In this document: piece after piece, positions 26,150-36,179 of the stretch
Layout of the letters: each line of letters opens with the position of its first letter
Position numbering within the stretch: the first letter of the stretch is position 1
Assembly (NCBI GenBank): GCA_036272195.1
Contig: DATAZE010000057.1
Span: 62,001-126,000, forward strand
Direction: 5' to 3'
From: DASXHY01 sp036272195
GTDB lineage: Bacteria; Verrucomicrobiota; Verrucomicrobiia; Limisphaerales; DASXHY01
Length of the DNA stretch: 64,000 nt
Position numbers and translations under genes: made by a program
Notes under the pieces: generated by a model
The model's database searches: none
What the model saw: only the letters and a program-made list of their open reading frames with translations
What the model was told of the DNA's origin: nothing

Positions 26150-27763
26150 ATGAAATACATTTTTGTAACCGGCGGCGTGGTGAGTTCACTCGGCAAGGGT
26201 CTGACCGCCGCCGCCCTCGGCACCCTCCTCGAAAATCGTGGCCTCAAAGTCGTGCTGCAGAAGTTCGACCCCTACCTCAACGTCGACCCCGGCACCATGA
26301 ACCCGTATCAGCACGGCGAAGTCTATGTGCTCGATGACGGCGCTGAAACCGACCTCGACCTCGGCCATTACGAGCGTTTCACCAACGTCAAACTCACCCG
26401 CCTGAACAACCTGACCAGCGGCCAGGTCTACCAGACCGTCCTGAATAATGAGCGCGAGGGGAAATATCTCGGCATGACCGTGCAGGTCATTCCTCACGTC
26501 ACGAACGAAATCCAGAACCGCATTCACGTTCTCGGCGAACACACCAAGGCGGACGTCATCATTACCGAAATCGGCGGCACCACCGGCGACATCGAAGGGT
26601 TGCCGTTCGTCGAGGCCATCCGTGAATTTGCGCTCGAAGCAGGCCACGGCAATGTTGTTTTCATCCACGTCACCTACGTTCCCTTCATCAAGGCGGCAGG
26701 CGAGTTGAAAACCAAGCCCACCCAGCAATCCGTGGCCAAGCTGCGCGAAATCGGCGTCGTTCCGCACGTATTGGTTTGCCGCAGCGAATTTCCCCTCGAC
26801 AAGGAAGTGCGCCAGAAGATTTCGATGTTTTGCAACGTTCCCTACGAGGCGGTGATCGAGGAGAAAGACGTCGACCACAGCATTTACGAAGTGCCGCTCA
26901 TGTTGCAGCGCGAACACATGGATGAATTGGTGTGCCGGCTGTTGCACCTCGAAACCGGTCCCGCCAACATGACACACTGGCAGGAAATCATCCGCAAACT
27001 GATCGCGCCGCAGCATCGCGTGCGCATTGGCGTCGTCGGGAAATACATTGGGCTGCAGGACGCCTACAAATCAGTCTATGAGGCGATCATCCATGGCGGC
27101 ATCGCGAATGATTGCGGCGTGGAAATTCAGCGCGTCGACTCCGAGGAAATCGAGCGCGACGGCGCGGAAAAACATTTGAAAGGCCTGGGCGGCATTCTCG
27201 TTCCCGGCGGTTTCGGCGAGCGCGGCATTGAAGGCAAGATCATGTCCGCGCAGTACGCGCGCGAAAATAATATCCCCTATCTCGGCCTCTGCTTGGGAAT
27301 GCAAATCGCCACGATTGAATTCGCGCGCAATGTTTTAAAACTCCCCAAAGCGCACTCCACGGAATTCGATCCCAACACACCACATCCGGTAATTGCCATG
27401 CTGGATGACCAAACACGCGTCACCAAAAAAGGCGGCACCATGCGCCTGGGCGCGCAACCCTGCCAGCTCGTGATGGGCACCAAAGCGCAGCAACTCTACG
27501 GCGCGTTTGTCATAAAAGAGCGCCATCGGCACCGTTACGAATTCAATAACGCCTACCGTGAGCGTTTCGAAAAAGCCGGCTTCGCTTTCGGCGGTATGAC
27601 ACCGGACGGCAAGCTCGTGGAGATGATTGAGATCCCGAAGCATCCGTTTTTTGTCGCGAGCCAGTTTCATCCCGAGTTCCAAAGCAAACCGCACCAGCCG
27701 CATCCGTTGTTCAAAGGCTTTATCGCGGCGGCCCACGCGAAGCTGCACCAGAAGCCGTTGTAA
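26150..27763 (+). CDS. pyrG: CTP synthase
   Basis: 537 residues from the ATG at 26150 (KYIFVTGGVVSSLGKGLTAA), where the family always starts. The synthetase P-loop is SSLGKGLTAA, with KFDPYLNVDPGTMNPYQHGE and the allosteric TEIGGTTGDIEGLPF. The class I glutamine amidotransferase domain has its nucleophile Cys in YLGLCLGMQIA and the HPEF triad end (SQFHPEFQSKP). It converts UTP to CTP using glutamine and ATP. It follows the small membrane protein by one base, in the same transcription run as kdsB and folC. Confidence 0.97.
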   Translation: MKYIFVTGGVVSSLGKGLTAAALGTLLENRGLKVVLQKFDPYLNVDPGTMNPYQHGEVYVLDDGAETDLDLGHYERFTNVKLTRLNNLTSGQVYQTVLNNEREGKYLGMTVQVIPHVTNEIQNRIHVLGEHTKADVIITEIGGTTGDIEGLPFVEAIREFALEAGHGNVVFIHVTYVPFIKAAGELKTKPTQQSVAKLREIGVVPHVLVCRSEFPLDKEVRQKISMFCNVPYEAVIEEKDVDHSIYEVPLMLQREHMDELVCRLLHLETGPANMTHWQEIIRKLIAPQHRVRIGVVGKYIGLQDAYKSVYEAIIHGGIANDCGVEIQRVDSEEIERDGAEKHLKGLGGILVPGGFGERGIEGKIMSAQYARENNIPYLGLCLGMQIATIEFARNVLKLPKAHSTEFDPNTPHPVIAMLDDQTRVTKKGGTMRLGAQPCQLVMGTKAQQLYGAFVIKERHRHRYEFNNAYRERFEKAGFAFGGMTPDGKLVEMIEIPKHPFFVASQFHPEFQSKPHQPHPLFKGFIAAAHAKLHQKPL

Positions 27764-27783
27764 ATGTAGCTGAACTCGCACGC

Positions 27784-29067
27784 ATGGCGTACGCCGAAGC
27801 CATCCAGTTTCTCTACAGCCTGCGTCTCTTCGGCGCTAACTTTGGACTCGATAATACGCTCAAACTCGCCAACTTCACTGGCAATCCTCAAAAGCAACTT
27901 CGCTTCATTCACGTCGCCGGCACGAACGGCAAAGGCTCGACCTGCGCCATACTGGAGAGCATTTACCGCGCGAGCGGATTGCGCGTGGGACTGTTCACAT
28001 CGCCGCACCTGGTTTCGTTTCGCGAACGGATTCAGATCAATCGGCAATTTATCAGTGAGGCAGAGGTAACGCGGTTGGTGATGGAATTGAAACCGCTGCT
28101 CGAAAAATTCCCAACCGACCATCACCCCACGTTTTTCGAAGCCGTGACCATCATGGCGCTGCGCCATTTCGCGGACCAGAAATGCGATCTGGTGATTTGG
28201 GAAACCGGCCTCGGTGGGCGGCTGGACGCCACGAACATCGTCACGCCGCTGGCGAGCGTGATCACGAACATCAGCATCGAGCATTCGGAATGGCTCGGAG
28301 ACACAGTGGAGAAAATCGCCGCCGAAAAGGCCGGCATCATCAAACCTGGCGTGCCGATCGTGACCACGGCGACGGCCGGACACGGCCTGGAGGTCATTGC
28401 GTTCATCGCACGAGAAAAACATTCCGCGCTCACGGTGGTCGATGCCGCACAGACGAATCGCCCCCCGCTCGATTCCATTGAATTACCGCTGCACGGCCCA
28501 CATCAACGGCTCAATGCCGCCCTGGCCCTCGCGACCGTCCAAGCGCTCTCAAAGCAACTTCCGGTGACTGATGCCGCGTTGCGCTCAGGATTGGTGGATG
28601 TGATCTGGCCCGGACGGATGCACCGCGTCCAAACCGTTTCCGGCCAAACCATCCTGCTCGACGGCGCGCACAACGCCGACGGCGCCGAAGCGTTGCGCAT
28701 CGCCTTGCAGGAGGAGTTTCCTGATTCCCGGCCTGCCATGATTTTCGGTGTTTTTCGCGACAAGGATTCCACCCGCATGTGCCATTCACTGGCACCGCTC
28801 GCCGGGCGCATCCTGCTCACACCGGTGCAGAGCGAACGGAGCGAAGACCCATCCAAACTGGTGGCCGCTTGCCGGGAATCAAATCCGCGTGCCGCGATCG
28901 AAGTCTGCGGCTCGCTCTCCGAAGCGCTGCAAAAAATTTCCACAGTTTCGTTCGTGGTCATCGCCGGCTCGCTTTACCTGGTCGGCGAAGCCATGGAATT
29001 GCTTCACCTCGTGGACAGTTCGGAAAGCGACGAAAAGGAATTAAATGAATGGTTCCCGAAACGCTGA
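27784..29067 (+). CDS. folC: Bifunctional folylpolyglutamate/dihydrofolate synthase
   Basis: 427 residues. The Mur-ligase-type P-loop is VAGTNGKGSTCAILESIYRA; then LFTSPHLVSFRERIQIN, the family TWETGLGGRLDATNIV motif (here IWETGLGGRLDATNIV) and SVITNISIEHSEWLG. The C-terminal domain has LLDGAHNADGAEALR. It adds glutamate to dihydropteroate and to folates in the cytoplasm. folD is elsewhere in this window (52.8 kb). Its end overlaps the HAD gene by 23 bases, so the two are cotranscribed. Confidence 0.95.
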   Translation: MAYAEAIQFLYSLRLFGANFGLDNTLKLANFTGNPQKQLRFIHVAGTNGKGSTCAILESIYRASGLRVGLFTSPHLVSFRERIQINRQFISEAEVTRLVMELKPLLEKFPTDHHPTFFEAVTIMALRHFADQKCDLVIWETGLGGRLDATNIVTPLASVITNISIEHSEWLGDTVEKIAAEKAGIIKPGVPIVTTATAGHGLEVIAFIAREKHSALTVVDAAQTNRPPLDSIELPLHGPHQRLNAALALATVQALSKQLPVTDAALRSGLVDVIWPGRMHRVQTVSGQTILLDGAHNADGAEALRIALQEEFPDSRPAMIFGVFRDKDSTRMCHSLAPLAGRILLTPVQSERSEDPSKLVAACRESNPRAAIEVCGSLSEALQKISTVSFVVIAGSLYLVGEAMELLHLVDSSESDEKELNEWFPKR

Positions 29068-29755
29068 CAAAGCTCTCGAGCAAATCAAAGCCGTGACCTT
29101 TGACGTAGGCGGCACGCTCATCGAGCCATGGCCGTCAGTGGGGCACGTCTATGCGGAAGTCGCGGCGCGTCATGGACTGCGAGAATTTTCCGCCGAGCAA
29201 CTGAACACACGGTTCAAAACTTCCTGGCGGGCCCGCAAGAATTTCGAGCACTCGCGCCATGAATGGGCCGAACTGGTGAACGAAGTATTTGGCATCTCCC
29301 ACGCCGAACCCTTCAGCGAAACATTTTTTTCCGAATTATACGAACGGTTCGCCACCCCGGACGCCTGGCGAGTCTTTGAAGACGTCGTGCCCGCGCTCGA
29401 CACGCTGGCAGCCCGTGGGATTCGCTTGGGAATCATTTCAAACTGGGACGAGCGGCTCCGCGGATTGCTGCGCAAGCTGAAATTGGAACGCTATTTTGTG
29501 GCGCTCACCGTTTCCCGCGAAGTCGGTTTTCCCAAGCCGTCCGGAGTCATCTTCCGGCAGGCGGCGGCGGAACTAGGCCTGTCACCCGGCGCCATCCTGC
29601 ACGTTGGCGACAGCTTGGAAATGGATGTCGCGGGCGCCAAAACGGCCGGTTTTCAGGCGTTGCAAATTCACCGCGGCGCCGATTCTGTCGACGGACAATT
29701 GCGTTCTCTTGCCGAACTGTCCGCAAAAATCGGAAATCCGCTCCCGATTAATTAG
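29045..29755 (+). CDS. HAD-IA family hydrolase (HDHD3/REG-2-like)
   Basis: 236 residues. Motif I is AVTFDVGGTLIEPWPS: the usual DxDGT has Gly in place of the second Asp (DVGGT), as known in the REG-2/HDHD3 subfamily. The cap domain is ~20-95. Motif II is LGIISNWDERLR, motif III a lysine in GFPKPSGVIF, and motif IV HVGDSLEMDVAGAKTAGF. It is probably a small-molecule phosphatase; with the general-acid Asp missing, activity may be low or different. It overlaps folC by 23 bases, and the strong sdh promoter begins six bases after its stop. Confidence 0.82.
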   Translation: MNGSRNADKALEQIKAVTFDVGGTLIEPWPSVGHVYAEVAARHGLREFSAEQLNTRFKTSWRARKNFEHSRHEWAELVNEVFGISHAEPFSETFFSELYERFATPDAWRVFEDVVPALDTLAARGIRLGIISNWDERLRGLLRKLKLERYFVALTVSREVGFPKPSGVIFRQAAAELGLSPGAILHVGDSLEMDVAGAKTAGFQALQIHRGADSVDGQLRSLAELSAKIGNPLPIN

Positions 29756-29760
29756 GCCGG

Positions 29761-29789
29761 TTGACAGCTCTTGTTCTTAGGGCTAATAC
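29761..29789 (+). promoter_or_regulatory. Near-consensus sigma-70 promoter of sdhCAB
   Basis: TTGACA (29761-29766), exactly 17 bases, then TAATAC (29784-29789), 72 bases before sdhC. The -35 is a perfect consensus. This is the best promoter seen in the window. Confidence 0.75.
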
Positions 29790-29861
29790 GTGCATCTGAT
29801 GCATTGACGCTATGGCCTCGTCATCATTAGATTCTTCCGTGCAGTACCGCCGCCGCTCTCA

Positions 29862-30566
29862 ATGAAAGTCATTACGAATATCTTTAGATCGTCGCTGGGC
29901 AAGAAATACATCATGGCAGGATCGGGCCTTGTGCTTTTTTTGTTCGTCGTGGCGCACATGACCGGCAACCTGCAATTTTTCCTCGGGCCGGAGGCCATTA
30001 ATCGCTATGGCCATTTCCTCCAGTCAAACGTCGAACTCCTCTGGCCGGCGCGAATTTTTCTGCTGCTGGTGATCGGGCTGCACATCTGGTCCGCGATCAA
30101 ACTCTCGATTGAAAACAAGGCCGCACGGCCGGTTCCCTATGCGAACTGGAATCCCACTGTGGCCAGTTATGCGTCGCGCACGATGCTGATGAGCGGAATC
30201 ATCGTCTTCGTTTTTATCGTCTACCACATTCTGCATTACACGGTGCAAGTCCAGGCCATCAATTTCACCGGCCAGAATTTTGTCACACTTGAAGATCCGC
30301 AACAGCGTCACGACATTTTCAAAATGATGGTGTACGGCTTCCACAATCCTTGGGTGTCCGGTTTTTATATTCTCGGCATCGCGCTGCTCTGCCTGCACTT
30401 GAGCCATGGAGTGGGCGCCATGTTCCAGTCATTGGGCTGGAAGAACAAGGTTTACGGGCCCTTCCTCGACACCGCGTCACGCTGGGTGGCCTGGCTGATT
30501 TTTCTCGGCTACGTTTCGATCCCGATTTCAGTCCTGCTCGGTTATGGAAAGGAGGCGCTGAAGTAA
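29862..30566 (+). CDS. sdhC: Succinate dehydrogenase cytochrome b subunit (b558 type)
   Basis: 234 residues with five predicted transmembrane segments (first GLVLFLFVVAHMTGNLQFFL, last WVAWLIFLGYVSIPISVLLG). Heme-ligand candidates are the histidines in VVAHMTGN, LLVIGLHIW, VYHILHYT and LHLSHGVGAMFQSLG. This single five-helix anchor is the type B complex II of Bacteroidetes, Bacilli and Verrucomicrobia, which binds menaquinone and two hemes. It anchors SdhAB to the cytoplasmic membrane. sdhA starts one base after the stop codon. Confidence 0.93.
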   Translation: MKVITNIFRSSLGKKYIMAGSGLVLFLFVVAHMTGNLQFFLGPEAINRYGHFLQSNVELLWPARIFLLLVIGLHIWSAIKLSIENKAARPVPYANWNPTVASYASRTMLMSGIIVFVFIVYHILHYTVQVQAINFTGQNFVTLEDPQQRHDIFKMMVYGFHNPWVSGFYILGIALLCLHLSHGVGAMFQSLGWKNKVYGPFLDTASRWVAWLIFLGYVSIPISVLLGYGKEALK

Positions 30567-30567
30567 C

Positions 30568-32480
<1,913 letters not shown>

Positions 32481-32484
<4 letters not shown>

Positions 32485-33227
32485 ATTTGACCCTCAAAGT
32501 CTGGCGGCAAAGCAACGCCAACGCGGCGGGAAATTTCGAGACCTACGAAGCGAAAGACGTTTCGCCGGATATGTCGTTCCTCGAAATGCTCGATGTCGTG
32601 AACGAAGGGCTGATTGAGCATAGCGCGGAACCGATTGCGTTTGACTCGGATTGCCGCGAAGGAATTTGCGGCACGTGCTCGCTCGTCATCAACGGCATCC
32701 CGCACGGCGGTCAGCGCGGCACCGCCGCCTGCCAGCTGCACATGCGGCATTTCAGTGATGGCGACACCATCACGGTTGAGCCCTGGCGCGCGAAGGCGTT
32801 TCCGTTGCTCAAAGACCTGGTGGTCAACCGCAGCGCGTTCGACCGCATCATCCAATCGGGCGGTTTTGTTTCAGTAAACACCGGCGGCACGCCGGACGGA
32901 AATGCGATTCCCGTTCCCAAAACGGACTCCGACCTCGCCATGGACGCCGCCGCCTGCATCGGCTGTGGCGCGTGTGTCGCCGCGTGCAAAAATGCTTCCG
33001 CGATGCTTTTCGTAGCCGCCAAAGTCTCCCATCTTAATCTGCTGCCTCAGGGCAAAGCCGAGAAAGACCGGCGGGCGCTCGCCATGGTGACGCAAATGGA
33101 CGCGGAAGGCTTCGGCAGTTGCACCGTCACCGGCTCATGCGAAGCCGTCTGCCCCAAGGAAATCAGCCTGAGTTTTATTGCGAAGCTGAACCGCGATTAC
33201 GCAATCGCGACCATCAAGGGAAAGTAA
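32481..33227 (+). CDS. sdhB: Succinate dehydrogenase iron-sulfur subunit
   Basis: 248 residues from the ATG at 32481, which overlaps sdhA (ATGA). The [2Fe-2S] ligands lie in DCREGICGTCSLVING and the following CQLHMRHF. The [4Fe-4S] cluster is ACIGCGACVAACKNASAM, and the [3Fe-4S] cysteines are CTVTGSCEAVCPKEI. It passes electrons from the flavin in SdhA to menaquinone in SdhC. The operon order CAB is that of type B complex II. No sdhD is present or needed. Confidence 0.96.
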
Positions 33228-33292
33228 ACCTCCGTTGCGGATTCGCAGCCGAATTCGTTTTCGTTCCGGTTCCCGTCCCCGCAACGCCGCAG

Positions 33293-33661
33293 TCACAAAT
33301 GGCTCGGCGAAACCCCGACCGCTACGATGCTGCATGCTTGAATCACATTCAAACCCAGCCGCGGCGCTTCCGCCATCACCTCATCGGATTCGGTACCCGG
33401 ATTCAGCCAGAGTTCATCGCAACCTTTCGCGGCAATATCGGGCAATAACTTTCGCACCACCGGCGGCGGCACGTAAACGCTGATCATTTGCGGCCGGACC
33501 GGAACGTCACGAATGCTCTTAAAAGCCGGCAACCCCTCGATTTCCGTTTCGGTGGGATGAACCGGATAAACGGTATAGCCCTGTTGCAGAAAAGCGCGCA
33601 CGGCCTTGTTGCCAAACTTATTCCGATCGTTGGACGCTCCGATGATGGCGACAGTTTTCAT
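33293..33661 (-). CDS. CoA-binding domain protein (YccU family)
   Basis: 122 residues, a single CoA-binding Rossmann domain: KTVAIIGASNDRNKFGNKAV (glycine loop), YPVHPTETEIEGLPAF, YVPPPVVRKLLPDIAAKG and ELWLNPGTESDEV. Stand-alone domains of this family are conserved proteins of unknown function related to the N-terminus of succinyl-CoA ligase alpha. Located beside sdhCAB but on the opposite strand, so no functional link can be claimed. Confidence 0.85.
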   Translation of the reverse strand: MKTVAIIGASNDRNKFGNKAVRAFLQQGYTVYPVHPTETEIEGLPAFKSIRDVPVRPQMISVYVPPPVVRKLLPDIAAKGCDELWLNPGTESDEVMAEAPRLGLNVIQACSIVAVGVSPSHL

Positions 33662-33731
33662 AGTGCTTCAATTAAACGCGATTTATAGCTCCTGTCCAAT
33701 GGCGCTTGGCCGGTGTGGAAAATTGGAAAAA

Positions 33732-33806
33732 TGGTGCGCGATACAGGGTTCGAACCTGTGACCCCTTCCGTGTCAGGGAAGTGCTCTACCACTGAGCTAA
33801 CCGCGC
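33732..33806 (-). tRNA. tRNA-Val (GAC)
   Basis: The minus strand reads GCGCGGT ... ATCGCGC-A-CCA, with a complete acceptor stem including one G-T pair and an encoded CCA (33732-33734). The D-arm is GCTCAGTGGTAGAGC. The anticodon stem is CTTCC/GGAAG around CTGACAC, giving anticodon GAC. The T-arm contains GGTTCGAACC. A TATGAT box (complement of 33820-33825) lies 13 bases upstream as a candidate -10. Confidence 0.96.
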
Positions 33807-33930
33807 AAGTTGTTGACTTATCATACGCTACGCACAAAGCAGCACTGATCGCGCGCACCGCAGTTCATCAACGGGCAGAAAGATTAGAGCGGATATACTT
33901 ACGGGGCAAGATTTTTTGGGACCGCCACGG

Positions 33931-34461
33931 CTACACCAGACTAATCGCGTTCATTCCAATTTGAGTTGGCTTAAAAAGATCGTTCGATTCCAAATTTAGC
34001 AGGTAGGCCTTCACTTCCAAACCGCCCGCGAATCCCGTCAGCTTGCCATCAGCGCCGATAACCCGGTGGCATGGCGCAATGATCGAGATCGGATTCTTGG
34101 AATTGGCCACACCCACGGCGCGCGCGGCTCCCGTCTCACCAATCTGCTGCGCAATCTGGCCGTAGGTGCGAGTTTCGCCATAGGGAATGGTCAGCAACGC
34201 TTGCCACACCTTTTTCTCGAAATCCGTGCCAGTGAAATCGAGAGGCAAAACGAATGCCTTCCGAGTGCCAGCGAAATATTCGTTCAATTGGCATTCAGTG
34301 TTCAAAAGTACAGGCCACGCCCCATTTTCCACTGCCGATTTCAGATGCGGAACGCGCCAACTTTTGTCGTTTTCCCATAGAATACCGGCGAGGCCGCCTT
34401 CACTCGCGATCAGTTTAAGTTTGCCCACCGGCGACTGCATGATTTTATAAACGTAATTCAT
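33931..34461 (-). CDS. ogt: Methylated-DNA-[protein]-cysteine S-methyltransferase
   Basis: 176 residues from the ATG at 34461 (NYVYKIMQSPVGKLKLIASE); the frame is open to 34503 without similarity. The helix-turn-helix and active site are complete: VWQALLTIPYGETRTYGQIA, GAARAVGVANSKNPISIIAP and PCHRVIGADGKLTGFAGG, with the acceptor Cys in PCHRV. It removes O6-methylguanine by irreversible transfer. It is divergent from ada-alkA, and the two share an intergenic region carrying a perfect 19-bp inverted repeat, so both are probably co-regulated by the Ada protein. Confidence 0.93.
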   Translation of the reverse strand: MNYVYKIMQSPVGKLKLIASEGGLAGILWENDKSWRVPHLKSAVENGAWPVLLNTECQLNEYFAGTRKAFVLPLDFTGTDFEKKVWQALLTIPYGETRTYGQIAQQIGETGAARAVGVANSKNPISIIAPCHRVIGADGKLTGFAGGLEVKAYLLNLESNDLFKPTQIGMNAISLV

Positions 34462-34516
34462 ATGCGTGTCTTCTCTTGTTTCAATAAGCATACAATGCCA
34501 CATGCTTGGGAAGAGT

Positions 34517-34572
34517 GCTGGCCGTTTTCGGACATCTAAATTAAAAAATTTCCATGTCCGAAAACGGCCAGC
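34517..34572. promoter_or_regulatory. Perfect 19-bp inverted repeat between ogt and ada-alkA
   Basis: GCTGGCCGTTTTCGGACAT (34517-34535) and its exact complement (34554-34572) flank an AT-rich 18-base spacer. The distance between arm centres (37 bases) is near three and a half helical turns. A further GGCCAG follows at 34577. It lies between the two divergent starts and probably is the binding site of the AraC-type domain of the Ada protein. A terminator-like RNA hairpin role is less likely, since both genes point outwards. Confidence 0.65.
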
Positions 34573-34627
34573 AAAGGCCAGATATCCGGTTTATAGTACT
34601 GGGACACAAAAGAAACAGAGGCCGGAA

Positions 34628-36076
34628 ATGATTGACCATGACATCGCTTACGACGCGTTAATTTCGCACGATCCACGATTTGACGGAATCTTTTTTATCG
34701 GGGTCACTTCGACAAAAATCTATTGTCGTCCCATTTGTCCGGCGAAAACGCCCATGCGGAAAAACTGTCGTTTCTTTGATACGGCGGCGGCGGCGGAGAA
34801 AGACGGTTTCCGTCCGTGTTTACGTTGCCGTCCGGAACTTGCGCCCGGGACTGCGCCGGTCGATAACGCCCAGCGCATCGCGCATTTGCTCGTGCATCGC
34901 ATCGAGGAAGAACCACTTGGCGATGGCGTCGATCTCGAAACTATTGCCGGAGAATTCGAGTTGAGTTCGCGCCAGCTTCGCCGGATCGTGCAAAAAGAGC
35001 TGGGCGTATCTCCCATCGAGCTTCTACAGACCCGTCGCCTTTTGCTGGCCAAACAGTTGCTCACCGAAACCAGGCTGCCGGTCATCGAAATTGCTTTTGC
35101 CAGCGGTTTTTCTTCGCTGCGCCGCTTCAACGACGCCTTCGGCAAAAGCTACAAAATGCCGCCGTCACGCCTGCGCAAAGCGGCGGCCAATCATGAAACC
35201 ATCGACACCAGCAACGCTTCCACGCTGCGACTGAGTTATCGTCCGCCGTATGATTGGAACGCCATGCTTGAATTTCTGGCCGCGCGCAGGATCAAGGATG
35301 TCGAGCATATTACCGAAAACTATTACGCGCGGACCGTCCGTCTCGGCAGCCATACCGGCTGGATCAAGGTGACTCATGCGCCGGAAAAGCGCGGTCTGAC
35401 AGTGGAATTCACTCACTCGCTTGCGCCGGCACTGCCGACGCTGCTTGGCCGCTTGCGCGATTTATTTGACCTGGCCGCCCGACCCGACGTGGTCGCCAGG
35501 CATCTCCAAAAAGATAAACGCCTCAAGCCCGGCATTCAAAAAAAGCCCGGCCTGCGTGTACCGGGCGCGTTCGATGGTTTTGAGATGGCTGTGCGCGCCA
35601 TCCTCGGCCAGCAAATCACCGTGAAAGCAGCCACGACGATAGCCTGCCGGTTTGCCGAGGCCTTCGGTGAGAAAATCCACACTCCGTTTGCCGATCTCTC
35701 CCGGCTGTCGCCGCTGCCGGAACGGGTCGCAAAAGCAACCGTCAATGATATCGCCAGACTCGGCATTATCAGCGCCCGCGCGAAGAGCATCATCGCCCTG
35801 GCGAAAGCTTACGCGGCCGGCGAGTTGCGGCTGGAACCGGGACTTCACCCCGAAAAAATAATCAAGCAACTGGTGATGCTCCCCGGAGTTGGCCAGTGGA
35901 CGGCTCATTATATCGCCATGCGCGCGCTCCGCTGGCCGGACGCCTTTCCAAAAGAGGATATCGCCGTGCGCAACAATTTAGGCCACGTCACCGCCAGGCA
36001 GGCTGAAGAGCTATCGCAGGCCTGGCGTCCCTGGCGCAGCTATGCCGTGATGCACATCTGGAAAAGCCGGTGTTGA
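34628..36076 (+). CDS. Ada-type AraC activator fused to AlkA DNA glycosylase
   Basis: 482 residues from the ATG at 34628. The N-terminal Ada metal domain (~1-75) has Cys ligands in IYCRPICPAKTPMRKNC and GFRPCLRCRPE, which accept methyl groups from phosphotriesters. The AraC helix-turn-helix domain is ~85-185 (LSSRQLRRIVQKELGVSPIE; IAFASGFSSLRRFNDAFGKS). The AlkA N-terminal domain is ~200-290, and the HhH-GPD glycosylase ~300-480, with LPGVGQWTAHYIAMRALRW and the catalytic Asp in FPKEDIAVRNN. It senses alkylation, activates transcription and excises alkylated bases in one chain. There is no O6-methyltransferase domain; that is supplied by the divergent ogt. Confidence 0.9.
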   Translation: MIDHDIAYDALISHDPRFDGIFFIGVTSTKIYCRPICPAKTPMRKNCRFFDTAAAAEKDGFRPCLRCRPELAPGTAPVDNAQRIAHLLVHRIEEEPLGDGVDLETIAGEFELSSRQLRRIVQKELGVSPIELLQTRRLLLAKQLLTETRLPVIEIAFASGFSSLRRFNDAFGKSYKMPPSRLRKAAANHETIDTSNASTLRLSYRPPYDWNAMLEFLAARRIKDVEHITENYYARTVRLGSHTGWIKVTHAPEKRGLTVEFTHSLAPALPTLLGRLRDLFDLAARPDVVARHLQKDKRLKPGIQKKPGLRVPGAFDGFEMAVRAILGQQITVKAATTIACRFAEAFGEKIHTPFADLSRLSPLPERVAKATVNDIARLGIISARAKSIIALAKAYAAGELRLEPGLHPEKIIKQLVMLPGVGQWTAHYIAMRALRWPDAFPKEDIAVRNNLGHVTARQAEELSQAWRPWRSYAVMHIWKSRC

Positions 36077-36179
36077 AACATTGGTAGTGCAGGCGCCCAT
36101 GGGCCGCAAAGCGCTTGCTTGTCACGGTGAATTATAGGAATTTCTTTCACAAGCAATCCAAACAGGAGTCATTTCAGAA

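Noticed and set aside
33732..33806. tRNA-Val as an integration site for a mobile element
   Set aside because: No repeat of the tRNA 3' end, integrase or phage gene was seen on either side.
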